A DNA stretch of 64,000 bases from Pseudomonadota bacterium (GTDB lineage Bacteria; Pseudomonadota; Alphaproteobacteria; Rhizobiales; Xanthobacteraceae): the NCBI GenBank assembly GCA_023451825.1, contig JAEXYA010000014.1, positions 62,001 through 126,000 on the forward strand. Reading direction: 5' to 3'. The notes beneath the pieces were generated by a model. It made no database searches. It was not told where the DNA came from and saw only the letters and a program-made list of their open reading frames with translations. Of this stretch, positions 25,985 to 34,318 are shown in pieces. Position 1 is the stretch's first letter. Each line of letters begins with the position of its first letter. The translations under genes were made by a program, and so were the position numbers.

Positions 25985-26947
25985 TCAGCTCAGAAACACC
26001 AGCCCGCCCGGCAGCGTGGTCACGGTTGCACCGAAAAGCTTCTGCACTTGATCGACGATGCGATCGGCATTGCGCGTGCGCAAATTCGCGCTGAACAGCC
26101 GCTCGCCGAGCGCGGCATTGGTGACGACGATCCGGCCGTTTCGATAGCGATTGATCTCCGCCACCACATCGCGCAGCGGCACTGCGTGGAAGATCAGGAG
26201 ATCGTCCTGCCAGGCCGTGACCACCGACGGGTCGATCATTGCCATCCGGCCGAGGCCGAACCGATCATAGGTCACCTGCCCGCGCGGCTGCAGCGCCACC
26301 GTTCGCCCCCCCGACGACACTTCGACCACACCTTCCACGCAAGTGACGCAGACCGCGCGGCCGTCATTGCGAATGTTGAATTTCGCTTGGTTTCCGCGCG
26401 TCTCGCCGTGGCCGGCTGCGACCGTGACCGGCACCGTCGCGGCGCTCGAGATCATCGCCTCGCCGGAGATCAGTTCGATCTCGTTGCCGCTTCCCGCGCT
26501 GTCCCGCAGCGTGATGCTGGTCTGGGTGTTCAGTTCGACCGCGACATTGCTCGCCAACGAAAACTGGCGCCGCTCGCCGGTCGATGTGCGATAGTCCGCA
26601 GTCATTTCCGAAAGCGAAGGCCACAGGCCCATCGGTGGCCGCACCACGAGATAGGCCGCGCTCGCCGCCACCGCGGCGGCCGCGCCGCCGCTCAGCATTG
26701 CCCGCCGTGACAGGATGGTCGGGCCGGCGCGCTTTGCCGGCACAGCGCCTGCGAATGCATCGGGGCCGAGTGTCTCCCACATCCGCGTGGCGCGCCGGAA
26801 TGCGTCTGCATGCGCCGGATCGCGATCGCACCACACCTTGCCGGCGCGCAAATCTTCGGGGGTCGCCTCACCCGAGGTGAAACGCACGAGCCAGTCGAGC
26901 GCTTCGCGCTCGATCCGCTCGCTGGCGTCCTGCACAAGCCGCGCCAT
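25985..26947 (-). CDS. FecR family anti-sigma factor
   Basis: 320 residues. An N-terminal cytoplasmic DUF4880/anti-sigma region (about 11-60: ALDWLVRFTSGEATPEDL) leads to a single span at about 85-103, preceded by a twin arginine (ILSRRAML, Arg81-Arg82). The periplasmic FecR domain follows (about 115-215, TSTGERRQFSLASNVAVELN). The C-terminal segment (about 245-318: PLRDVVAEINRYRNGRIVV...) resembles the STN-like end of FecR proteins. It should hold the adjacent ECF sigma factor until an outer-membrane or periplasmic signal arrives. The ATG lies one base after the sigma stop, so they are coupled. Confidence 0.92.
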   Translation of the reverse strand: MARLVQDASERIEREALDWLVRFTSGEATPEDLRAGKVWCDRDPAHADAFRRATRMWETLGPDAFAGAVPAKRAGPTILSRRAMLSGGAAAAVAASAAYLVVRPPMGLWPSLSEMTADYRTSTGERRQFSLASNVAVELNTQTSITLRDSAGSGNEIELISGEAMISSAATVPVTVAAGHGETRGNQAKFNIRNDGRAVCVTCVEGVVEVSSGGRTVALQPRGQVTYDRFGLGRMAMIDPSVVTAWQDDLLIFHAVPLRDVVAEINRYRNGRIVVTNAALGERLFSANLRTRNADRIVDQVQKLFGATVTTLPGGLVFLS

Positions 26948-26948
26948 T

Positions 26949-27512
26949 TCAATCCTCCCTCAAATTGCCGGAGGACGGCGGAAACCGGGGACCAAACCGC
27001 TGCACTAGTTTGCGATCCAGACGCTGCGCGCAATGCGCCAGCGCGTTCTTCAACTCGATTTCCACCATGCGCTGCGAGATACCGATCTCGTCCGCGATGA
27101 CGCGCAAGGACTTGCCCTCCACGCGCGCGGCATGCAGGATCGTCCGCCGCCGCGGCGTCAGTTCCTTGACGGCGTTCTGCAATGCTTTCAGCTCCGCCTT
27201 CGCCTCAACCGCCCGCTGCGGATCCGGCGCATCATCGACGATATCGAATGCGGTGATGGCGTCGGCCAATGACACGGTTCGTTTCTCTGACTTGAGTTTT
27301 CGAATGGCGATATTGATCGCCATGCGAAAGATATAGGATTTTGGGCGCTGAACCGACGGCAGATCCGTGCCACCGCTGAGTTCGACGAAGGTCTCCTGCA
27401 AGGCATCGCCCGCGAGTTCGGCCGATTTCAAGCGACGCGTCAAGGCCCGCTGCAAGTCGTCATAGTCATGGGTAAGGAGGCGGCGCAGGTCACTGCGGCT
27501 GGTCGCACTCAT
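26949..27512 (-). CDS. FecI-type ECF sigma factor
   Basis: 187 residues from ATG 27512. Region 2 (about 10-80) includes LLTHDYDDLQRALTRRL, AGDALQETFVEL and PKSYIFRMAINIAIRKLKSE. Region 4 (about 120-175) has LTPRRRTILHAARVEGKSLR and the HTH IADEIGISQRMVEIELKNAL. This is the iron-starvation/cell-surface-signalling class. The start is two bases after the STN gene's stop and its own stop is one base before fecR, so the three genes form one tight operon. Its target promoter is presumably that of the giant exoprotein (inference). Confidence 0.93.
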   Translation of the reverse strand: MSATSRSDLRRLLTHDYDDLQRALTRRLKSAELAGDALQETFVELSGGTDLPSVQRPKSYIFRMAINIAIRKLKSEKRTVSLADAITAFDIVDDAPDPQRAVEAKAELKALQNAVKELTPRRRTILHAARVEGKSLRVIADEIGISQRMVEIELKNALAHCAQRLDRKLVQRFGPRFPPSSGNLRED

Positions 27513-27514
27513 AT

Positions 27515-28210
27515 TCAATGCTCGGGCGGAGTTGCTGCAGGCGAGCAGTAGCTCGCCATGACCGCCTTGTTCGGCAACAGAGCCACGGTCACCGGCTGCG
27601 GCATATGCGCAGGGGGAGCCGCATGCAGACGCACACCGCGCAGAGACGTCTGAAGTTCGGAGATACTGTGATCGATGTCGCCGGGACGACCTGGCTCCAG
27701 TCGGCTGACAGCGCCCGTACCGTCGATCCACAGCCGGATGACCATACGCTCCGGCATCGACATGCGATCGAAAACGCCGCACAGGCTCAACAGCAGCCCT
27801 TTCTGCAAGGCGGCGAAATACTCGTGATACCGCGCATCCTGGGCCAGTTGAGCCGCGGCTATTGCCCGTATGGCATCGTCGCCCGGATTGATCAGGAGAT
27901 AGACACCTGACCGGACGGCCATCGGCACCAGGTCCGTTCCAGCCAGCAAGGCGCGCAATGCTTTGCCTTCGGCGCGCTCGCCACTGACAGGTGACGACTG
28001 CCGTCCGCGCGCGATGGCCCCGTCATAATAGACCTCGGCGCCCGTTGCTGCGCAAAACGCATCGATCGCCGTTGCGAGCGGCTGGGCCGGAATATCGAAG
28101 ACTTCCGAATGGGCCGGGAGTGCTCCTGAAAACGCAAATGCAACGGCGAGTATCGCGCAACGACATATCGAGCGACACGCGACGAACACGCCTTCGATGC
28201 GACGGCTCAA
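27515..28210 (-). CDS. Periplasmic STN-TonB_C fusion protein
   Basis: 231 residues. A signal peptide (about 8-34, ending ALPAHSE) is followed by an STN signalling domain (37-108: FDIPAQPLATAIDAFCAATG ... ALRALLAGTDLVP). A C-terminal domain (about 128-212) looks like a TonB carboxy-terminal fold: LWIDGTGAVSRLEPGRPG, then PPAHMPQPVTVALLP. STN domains normally sit at the N-terminus of TonB-dependent transducers and talk to FecR; TonB_C normally contacts such receptors. Here both are joined in a soluble protein with no barrel and no N-terminal membrane anchor beyond the signal. The start is a TTG at 28210 (GTG at 28189 possible). It is the first gene of the sigma-fecR operon. Confidence 0.8.
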   Translation of the reverse strand: MSRRIEGVFVACRSICRCAILAVAFAFSGALPAHSEVFDIPAQPLATAIDAFCAATGAEVYYDGAIARGRQSSPVSGERAEGKALRALLAGTDLVPMAVRSGVYLLINPGDDAIRAIAAAQLAQDARYHEYFAALQKGLLLSLCGVFDRMSMPERMVIRLWIDGTGAVSRLEPGRPGDIDHSISELQTSLRGVRLHAAPPAHMPQPVTVALLPNKAVMASYCSPAATPPEH

Positions 28211-28743
28211 GCGAATGACTCTCTATCCAGGTCCAGATGGCTGCACGCCGCCCGTTGCGGCAGCGCCCGCTCTTTAAGCCGACACAAACGAAACTATTGT
28301 GACACGGTTGACCTAAAGGATCGGGAGCGCACCGACGTTAACGGCTGCATCCTGCACTTGAGGCAACTTATATAGCTCTTTCAAAAACATACATGTTTGC
28401 AGTTATGCCCTTGTTGGCGCGCCATTTGGCGACCACTTCAAACAAGACTGCGAACGTAACCGGGGTCACTCCCGAGGAGTGAGACCTCCGGAATCGACGT
28501 ATCCACGAGCATCGGGTGGACACAACGCCGACTCGTTGCGTGCCCCTGAGATGGTCGGGATCACCGACATCGACCTTGCGCAGCGCAAGTAAATCGGTGC
28601 CGAATGAGTTCTCCGGCGTGGCTTTCAGCGCGGACGACACTGCATAGCAAGATCGCATTGCCGTGTAGCGCAAGCTGCGACATGCCCGTAACACGTATCG
28701 GTTACAACCACGCGAACCTGCGCGGTCATGATCAGCAGAATGA
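28211..28743. other. Intergenic region with repeat copy and hairpin
   Basis: About 530 bases without a convincing gene between the STN gene (whose promoter must lie here) and the gamma-glutamyltransferase stop. It contains the second copy of the tRNA-Glu-end repeat (28419-28435) and a perfect inverted repeat TCACTCC-CGA-GGAGTGA (28466-28482). A stretch of lower GC occurs around 28360-28410. An open frame crosses 28436-28740 on the minus strand but has no recognisable domain and could be a relic. Confidence 0.6.
28419..28435 (+). repeat. Direct repeat of tRNA-Glu 3' end (possible attR)
   Basis: GCGCCATTTGGCGACCA, identical over 17 bases to 14568-14584 and in the same orientation, 13.85 kb away. 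Flanking bases differ on both sides, so the match is sharply bounded. Confidence 0.55.
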
Positions 28744-30321
28744 CTAGAATCCGAGCGCGAGGCCATCCTTTCGATGGTCAGACGCGCCGAGCAAAACGCC
28801 GCGATCGTAGTCGATCTGAATGGCCTGACAGCCGCCAATTCCGGCATCCGCCCATTTGACGCTGTGTCCGCGTGTTGCGAGCTCGTTCTTTATCGAATCA
28901 GGAATGGTGGTCTCGAGCTCCAGCACGCCGTCGAAGGCGAATGAGCGCGGTGCTTCCGCTGCGGCCTGGATGTCCATGCCGCGATCCAGCACGTTCGTTA
29001 AGAAGTTCGCATGGCCACAGGCCTGGTAATGGCCGCCCATCACGCCGAACGGCATCACGGCACGGCCGTCCTTCATCACCATTCCCGGAATGATCGTATG
29101 CATGGGGCGCTTGCGCGGCCCCAATGAATTTGGATGGCCGGGCGCGGCGCGGAAGCTCCAGCCGCGATTATGTAGCAGCACGCCCGACTTGCGCGCATAG
29201 ACTCCGCTGCCGAATGGATAGAACAGCGAATTGATCAGCGATACCGCGTTGCGATCGCGATCGACCACGGTCACATAAACCGTATCGCGATGCTCGATGT
29301 CGTCCCAGCATTCGGATTTAGAGGCCTTCGCCATGTCGATTTTGGCGCGGATACCGGCGATGTAGCGATCGGACAAGAAATGCGATGCATCGACCGTACC
29401 GATCGCGGGATCGCAAAAATACGCATCGCGGGCGCGGTAGGCTGCCTTGTTCGCTTCGGCGAGCAGATGAATGCGATCCATCTCGGACAGGCCGGCCATA
29501 TCATAGCCGGCCAGAGTCCGCAGGATCATCAACGCCGCCAGGCCCTGCCCGTTCGGCGGACATTCGAACACTTCGTGCCCCTGATAGATGGCCGAGATCG
29601 GTGTCACGTAGTCGCTGCGCTGGGCCGCAAAATCCTCGGCCTCATGGACGCCGCCGATCGCACGCAGCGTCGCGATGATATCGTCGGCGACCTCGCCTTC
29701 ATAGAAGCCGGCACGGCCTTCACGCGCCACGCGCCGAAGCGTCGCCGCGAGTGCCGGCTGGGCCCGTTTGTCGCCAATGGCCGGGGCCTTGCCACCGGGC
29801 AGGAACTGCGCCGCTGCATCGGGTAGGCTCTCGACCCGCGAGCGAAACACGGCCCAGTCCGCAGCAACGCGCGGCGTGATGCGAAAGCCGTTCTCGGCGG
29901 CGTCGATGGCTGCCGCGAAGACGTCGGACAACGGTCGGCTACCGTAGTCGGCGCTCAACTGGCACCAGGCATCGATCGAACCCGGCACGGTGACGGCTTC
30001 CGGCGATGTTGGCGGAATATCGCGATTGCCCTCATCGACATAGCGGCCAGGATCCGTCTTGGCAGGCGTCCGGCCGGAGCCGTTCAGCGCAATAGGCTTG
30101 CCGCCCTTTGGCGAATACAGCGCAAAACAGTCACCGCCGATGCCGGTCATTTGCGGCTCGACCACGCCCTGAACGGCAACGGCCGCCAGCGCCGCATCGA
30201 TGGCGTTGCCGCCTGCCCTGAGCATATCGACCGCGGCAAGCGTCGCCTGCGGATGCGAGGTCGCCGCCATGCCGCGCTCGGCGACGGCAACGGAACGGGC
30301 AACTGCCATGAAGTCGCGCAT
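28744..30321 (-). CDS. Gamma-glutamyltransferase family enzyme, no signal peptide
   Basis: 525 residues, the usual length for a GGT precursor. The autoprocessing/catalytic threonine is Thr347 (HRDTVYVTVVDRDRNAVS), splitting it into large and small subunits. GGNAIDAALAA (38-48), MTGIGGDCF and ECPPNGQG are family motifs, and the late GGHYQACGHANFL segment is present. These enzymes move or hydrolyse gamma-glutamyl groups from glutathione or gamma-glutamyl amines and peptides. Unlike periplasmic Ggt it lacks a signal peptide, so it should be cytoplasmic. The ATG has AAAGGA seven bases ahead. It is the last gene of the amine oxidase/ABC importer operon. Confidence 0.9.
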   Translation of the reverse strand: MRDFMAVARSVAVAERGMAATSHPQATLAAVDMLRAGGNAIDAALAAVAVQGVVEPQMTGIGGDCFALYSPKGGKPIALNGSGRTPAKTDPGRYVDEGNRDIPPTSPEAVTVPGSIDAWCQLSADYGSRPLSDVFAAAIDAAENGFRITPRVAADWAVFRSRVESLPDAAAQFLPGGKAPAIGDKRAQPALAATLRRVAREGRAGFYEGEVADDIIATLRAIGGVHEAEDFAAQRSDYVTPISAIYQGHEVFECPPNGQGLAALMILRTLAGYDMAGLSEMDRIHLLAEANKAAYRARDAYFCDPAIGTVDASHFLSDRYIAGIRAKIDMAKASKSECWDDIEHRDTVYVTVVDRDRNAVSLINSLFYPFGSGVYARKSGVLLHNRGWSFRAAPGHPNSLGPRKRPMHTIIPGMVMKDGRAVMPFGVMGGHYQACGHANFLTNVLDRGMDIQAAAEAPRSFAFDGVLELETTIPDSIKNELATRGHSVKWADAGIGGCQAIQIDYDRGVLLGASDHRKDGLALGF

Positions 30322-30361
30322 GATATTCCTTTAGCAGTTTGATGCAGACGCGCGAGGCGTG

Positions 30362-30634
30362 TCAGCGAGGGAGAACGGCTCGGTCGAGAGCCGAGCAAAC
30401 AGGTCCGAGCAAGTGGCTGCCCGCCTCAAGGCCGCGGACGTGAATGGCCAAGGCAGCCGCAACGAGCACAACGATGACAGCGGCCGCGACGACCGCGCGT
30501 GCAACATCGCGCCCGACGCCGTATCGGCCGTCCGCGGTGCAATGCCCCTGCCCAAGGTGCAAACCGGGCATCCGGCTGCGTATCATCGACACGCCGGGTA
30601 TCGCGGCAAGCAAGGCCAGGAGACAGCAGATCAT
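30362..30634 (-). CDS. Hypothetical small membrane protein between amine oxidase and GGT genes
   Basis: 90 residues. ATG 30634 is about 25 bases after the amine oxidase stop and has GGGAG about ten bases upstream. Hydrophobic segments at about 2-18 (ICCLLALLAAIPGVS) and about 45-64 (ARAVVAAAVIVVLVAAALAI). Same strand and small gaps on both sides (26 and 40 bases) suggest operon membership. No domain is recognised. Confidence 0.5.
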   Translation of the reverse strand: MICCLLALLAAIPGVSMIRSRMPGLHLGQGHCTADGRYGVGRDVARAVVAAAVIVVLVAAALAIHVRGLEAGSHLLGPVCSALDRAVLPR

Positions 30635-30659
30635 GTCGGGCGTCTCCCGGCCGTTGCCG

Positions 30660-32666
30660 TCAGGACTTGCTGCAGCAGGACGCGGCCTGCGCGCCGGATG
30701 TATGGGTGCTCAGCACGCTATGACCATTGCGTTCGGGCGCGATGTCATTGGCCGGATTGGCGGCAAAGAAGCCGTTCGGCTTCATCATGAAGCCCGCATA
30801 TTCCACCGGCATCACCGGAAAATCCTCGGGCTTGCAGACATGCGTATGGCCGAAGGAATGCCACAGCACGATGTCCGTGTTCTCGATGTTGCGGTTCTGC
30901 TCGATATAGCGCGGCAGGCCGTCACCGCCGGCATGCACATTGGGATAATCGCCGCTGGCATATTTCTCGGCGGGGTCATAAGGCGTGACCCAGACATGTT
31001 TGGTGGCAAAGCCGCCACGCTTACGCACGAAGCTCCCCTCCTGCGCAAGCATCACCGGGCTCGGCGTCACGATCAGCTTGTAGCCGACGGGATTGCCGAC
31101 GCTGTTCTTGCTGTTCGGATTGGTGACCTTCCAGTAACGCCCGCTCTGCCCGTCCGCGATCGCCGCTGCATCGCGCTCACGTGACAGCGTCTTGCTCTTG
31201 AGATCAAAGGCGTTGCCATAGGGATTGTCGGTTCCCCACGGACGCTGCGCGAATTCATGCTCGGTGACGGTGTTGCCGCCACCATCGAGGTCCATATGCA
31301 TGCGCACATTGAAGAAGTGCTGATGCGTCGGGCCGCCGAGATTGTCATCCACCATGCCACCCCAGGCATATTTCTCGCCGGGCATCACCGCAGCGGTCTG
31401 GATGATGCCCGTCAGCTTGGCCTCGAGCTGGATGGTGCCATCCTGGTAAAGATACCAGTAGAATCCGTAATCATAATTGCCGACGGTGGCGAAGAAGCTG
31501 ATCACGAGGCGCCGCGACCGGCGCACCTCGAACAGGCCGTTGCGGAATTCGTAATGCTTCCAGAGGATGCCGTAATCCTCCTCATGCATGCAAACCGCAT
31601 TCTTCATCTCGAACGGCTGCCCCTGCTCGTCCGCCGCCGGGATGTTGAAATAATGGATGTTGCCCAGGCAGTCACAGCCGAGCTCGAGCGCATTGGCGAG
31701 CATGCCAAGCCCGTATTCGCCGGCATCGAAGGCCGATTTCCAATAATGGTTCGCGGTCGGATCGGCGTAAGGCACCACCATCTCGGTCACGCTGGCGCGG
31801 TGGATGATTGATCGCTTGCGATCGCCGTCCTGATAAGCGAGCTGATGCAGCACCAGCCCTTCACGTGGCGTAAAGCCGACTCGAAAGCTCCATTTCTGCC
31901 AGTCCACCTTCCAGCCATCGACCTTGAAGCTCGGCCCTTCCGGCTGCTCGATATTCAACGGCTTGATATCGGTGCGCGGATTGGTGTTTTCATGGGCGCC
32001 GTAATTCCGCTTCTTCTTCGGGATCGGAATGACTTTGTCATCGTCGAGGAGATCAACCACCTTCTGATGGATCAGATCGACCACCGCGACGACGCCCTCC
32101 ACCGGATGCGCATAAGCGTTGTCCTGAAGCCCTTCGCGAAAGAACGTCACGGCGCGCAGGATGCGACGACCGCGTTCGAAATCACGATCGAAGAAGCCGG
32201 ACGAGAACGGGTCGACCTGCGCCATCTCCATGTCCTTGTCCGACATGCCGCGGCGGCGCATGGCGTTGCGCCAGCCTTCGTCTGCCTTCACGATATGCTC
32301 GCACAGCATGAATTCGGCGATCATCACCGGCGGTTGGCCATAGGGCGCATCCGCATTCGGCAATGGCTTGGTGTCGGTGATGCGCGATGCCGTGAGATCG
32401 AGGATGAACTCTGTCGCGGCGCCGGTCCCTGGTTCCAGCCCGACCACAAAAGCTAGACGCGGCAGCGTTGCGCCGCCATCATAGCCGCGGAGCTCCGCCT
32501 TGCTCGGCTCTTCCAATCGCACGATCGGGAAGCGGCAACGCGGCGTCACGCCGCCATGCGCCTTCACGAGATCGCAGGCCATTCCGATCTCGGCCAGCGT
32601 CAGCGGATCGAGCGGATGGATCGCGGCCATGGCTTCACCGTGCTGTATTTTTGGCATCACCGTCAT
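30660..32666 (-). CDS. Copper-containing primary amine oxidase
   Basis: 668 residues. The topaquinone precursor is Tyr398 in the N-Y-D/E signature (TVGNYDYGFYW). The catalytic base is Asp314 (YWKSAFDAGEYGLG). The copper ligands are His448 and His450 (THQHFFNV), with His609 in WHSFGHTHV. The enzyme converts primary amines plus O2 and water to aldehyde, ammonia and H2O2. Tyramine/phenethylamine oxidases of this family (TynA) are periplasmic in E. coli, but this protein has no signal peptide and should be cytoplasmic, like Arthrobacter enzymes. AAGGAG lies six bases before the ATG; the ABC ATPase gene ends 41 bases upstream. The substrate is inferred from context, not shown. Confidence 0.93.
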   Translation of the reverse strand: MTVMPKIQHGEAMAAIHPLDPLTLAEIGMACDLVKAHGGVTPRCRFPIVRLEEPSKAELRGYDGGATLPRLAFVVGLEPGTGAATEFILDLTASRITDTKPLPNADAPYGQPPVMIAEFMLCEHIVKADEGWRNAMRRRGMSDKDMEMAQVDPFSSGFFDRDFERGRRILRAVTFFREGLQDNAYAHPVEGVVAVVDLIHQKVVDLLDDDKVIPIPKKKRNYGAHENTNPRTDIKPLNIEQPEGPSFKVDGWKVDWQKWSFRVGFTPREGLVLHQLAYQDGDRKRSIIHRASVTEMVVPYADPTANHYWKSAFDAGEYGLGMLANALELGCDCLGNIHYFNIPAADEQGQPFEMKNAVCMHEEDYGILWKHYEFRNGLFEVRRSRRLVISFFATVGNYDYGFYWYLYQDGTIQLEAKLTGIIQTAAVMPGEKYAWGGMVDDNLGGPTHQHFFNVRMHMDLDGGGNTVTEHEFAQRPWGTDNPYGNAFDLKSKTLSRERDAAAIADGQSGRYWKVTNPNSKNSVGNPVGYKLIVTPSPVMLAQEGSFVRKRGGFATKHVWVTPYDPAEKYASGDYPNVHAGGDGLPRYIEQNRNIENTDIVLWHSFGHTHVCKPEDFPVMPVEYAGFMMKPNGFFAANPANDIAPERNGHSVLSTHTSGAQAASCCSKS

Positions 32667-32707
32667 GACGAACTCCTTGCGAGCGCGCAGCGCTCCTCGT
32701 TCTAAGA

Positions 32708-34318
32708 CTATTGAAGACGCTCGCGGCCCGGCGCCGCTGCAAACAGCGTCTGCGTATAGGCATGCCGCGGATGAGCGAAGATCTCCGCAGTCGGCCCACT
32801 TTCCACGATCTCACCACCCTTCATCACCATGATGCGATCGCAGAGTTCGCCGGCGACGCGCAGATCGTGCGTGATGAAAAGCATCGCCAGGCCGAGCCGG
32901 CTGCGTAGGTCGGCAAACAGTTTCAACACCTGCGCCTGCACGGTCACGTCGAGCGCCGACACCGCTTCATCTGCGATCAGGATCTGCGGCTCCGAAGCGA
33001 GCGCCCGCGCGATGCAGATGCGTTGGCGCTGACCGCCTGAGAATTCGTGCGGAAACCGGTGCATCACCTGCGCATCCATGCCGACGAGCTCGAGCAGCGC
33101 TGCGACCTTGTCGCGGGCGGCCTTCGGCGATGCACCGAAATTCACCACGCCCTCGATCATGGACTGCCCGACCGACAAACGCGGATTGAGCGAACGATAG
33201 GGATCCTGGAATACAACCTGAATGTAGCGACGATGCGGTCGCAGTATCGCGTTCGAGACCGCAGCAATGTCAGTACCAAGCAGATTGATCTCGCCCGATG
33301 TCGGCTTCATCAGCCGCGCCACGCAACGCGCCAGCGTCGATTTGCCGGAACCGGACTCCCCGACCACGCCGAGGATCTCGCCACGGCCGAGCGTGAATCC
33401 CGCATCGCGTACGGCATGCGTGATACGGCCGCGGCCGAACAGACCCCGATGACCATAGGTCATCTTCAGCCCTTTCACCGCCAGCACATCAGGCGACGGC
33501 TCTCGCGCTCTCGCCGCGACCTGGATGCCCTTCGGCACGGAATCGATCAGCAGCCGCGTATAGGCCTGGGCTGGATTTCCCAATACGGCGTCGGTGCTGC
33601 CGCTCTCCACAACCACGCCCTTTTGCATCACTACCACGCGGTCCGCGATATCGGCGACAACGCCGAAATCATGGGTGATGAACAACACGCCGATATTCTT
33701 GCGCTTCACCAGATCCTTGATCAGCACCAAAATCTGCTTCTGCGTGGTGACGTCGAGCGCCGTGGTCGGCTCGTCGGCGATCAACAACACGGGCTCCAGC
33801 AGCATCGCCATGGCGATCATCACACGCTGGCGCTGTCCGCCGGAGAGCTGGTGCGGATAGGCATGCATCATCTGCGTGGCATTGGGCAGCAGCATGTCTT
33901 CCAGCGCGGCCAGCACACGTCTGTTGATCTCCGCCTTGCCGGGACGCTGAGGCGCATGCCAGACGATCAGTTCGGCGAGCTGCTCGCGCACCGTCATCAC
34001 CGGATTGAGCGCCGTCATCGGCTCCTGAAAGATCATGCCGATGCGGCTGCCGCGCAGCGCGCGCAACCGCTCGGCCGATGCGCCGAGCAGTTCCTCGCCG
34101 AGCACCTTGATCGAACCGCCCGCTGGGATCAGGCCTTCGGGCAGCAGCCCCATGACACTGAAGGCGGTGACCGATTTGCCCGAGCCGGATTCGCCGACCA
34201 CGCAGACGATCTGCCCTGCAGGCACGGTGATATCGATGTCCCTGACGATGCGCCGGCCATCGACATCGCCCGCGAGGCCGACCGTCAGGCCGCTGATCTC
34301 GAGCACGGGATCGCTCAT
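32708..34318 (-). CDS. Fused peptide-type ABC transporter ATPase (DppD-DppF like)
   Basis: 536 residues with two complete nucleotide-binding domains of the dipeptide/nickel family, as in GsiA. Walker A motifs are GESGSGKSVTAFSV and GESGSGKSTLARCV; signatures are LSGGQRQRVMIAMAM and FSGGQRQRICIARAL; each has a Walker B (LIADEPTTALD, LIADEAVSALD). It powers import through the two permeases encoded upstream, whose gene overlaps this one by four bases (ATGA). Confidence 0.95.
   Translation of the reverse strand: MSDPVLEISGLTVGLAGDVDGRRIVRDIDITVPAGQIVCVVGESGSGKSVTAFSVMGLLPEGLIPAGGSIKVLGEELLGASAERLRALRGSRIGMIFQEPMTALNPVMTVREQLAELIVWHAPQRPGKAEINRRVLAALEDMLLPNATQMMHAYPHQLSGGQRQRVMIAMAMLLEPVLLIADEPTTALDVTTQKQILVLIKDLVKRKNIGVLFITHDFGVVADIADRVVVMQKGVVVESGSTDAVLGNPAQAYTRLLIDSVPKGIQVAARAREPSPDVLAVKGLKMTYGHRGLFGRGRITHAVRDAGFTLGRGEILGVVGESGSGKSTLARCVARLMKPTSGEINLLGTDIAAVSNAILRPHRRYIQVVFQDPYRSLNPRLSVGQSMIEGVVNFGASPKAARDKVAALLELVGMDAQVMHRFPHEFSGGQRQRICIARALASEPQILIADEAVSALDVTVQAQVLKLFADLRSRLGLAMLFITHDLRVAGELCDRIMVMKGGEIVESGPTAEIFAHPRHAYTQTLFAAAPGRERLQ

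Noticed and set aside
28436..28740. A minus-strand open frame that might be an integrase remnant next to the second att-like repeat.
   Set aside because: No tyrosine- or serine-recombinase motif could be seen in its translation.
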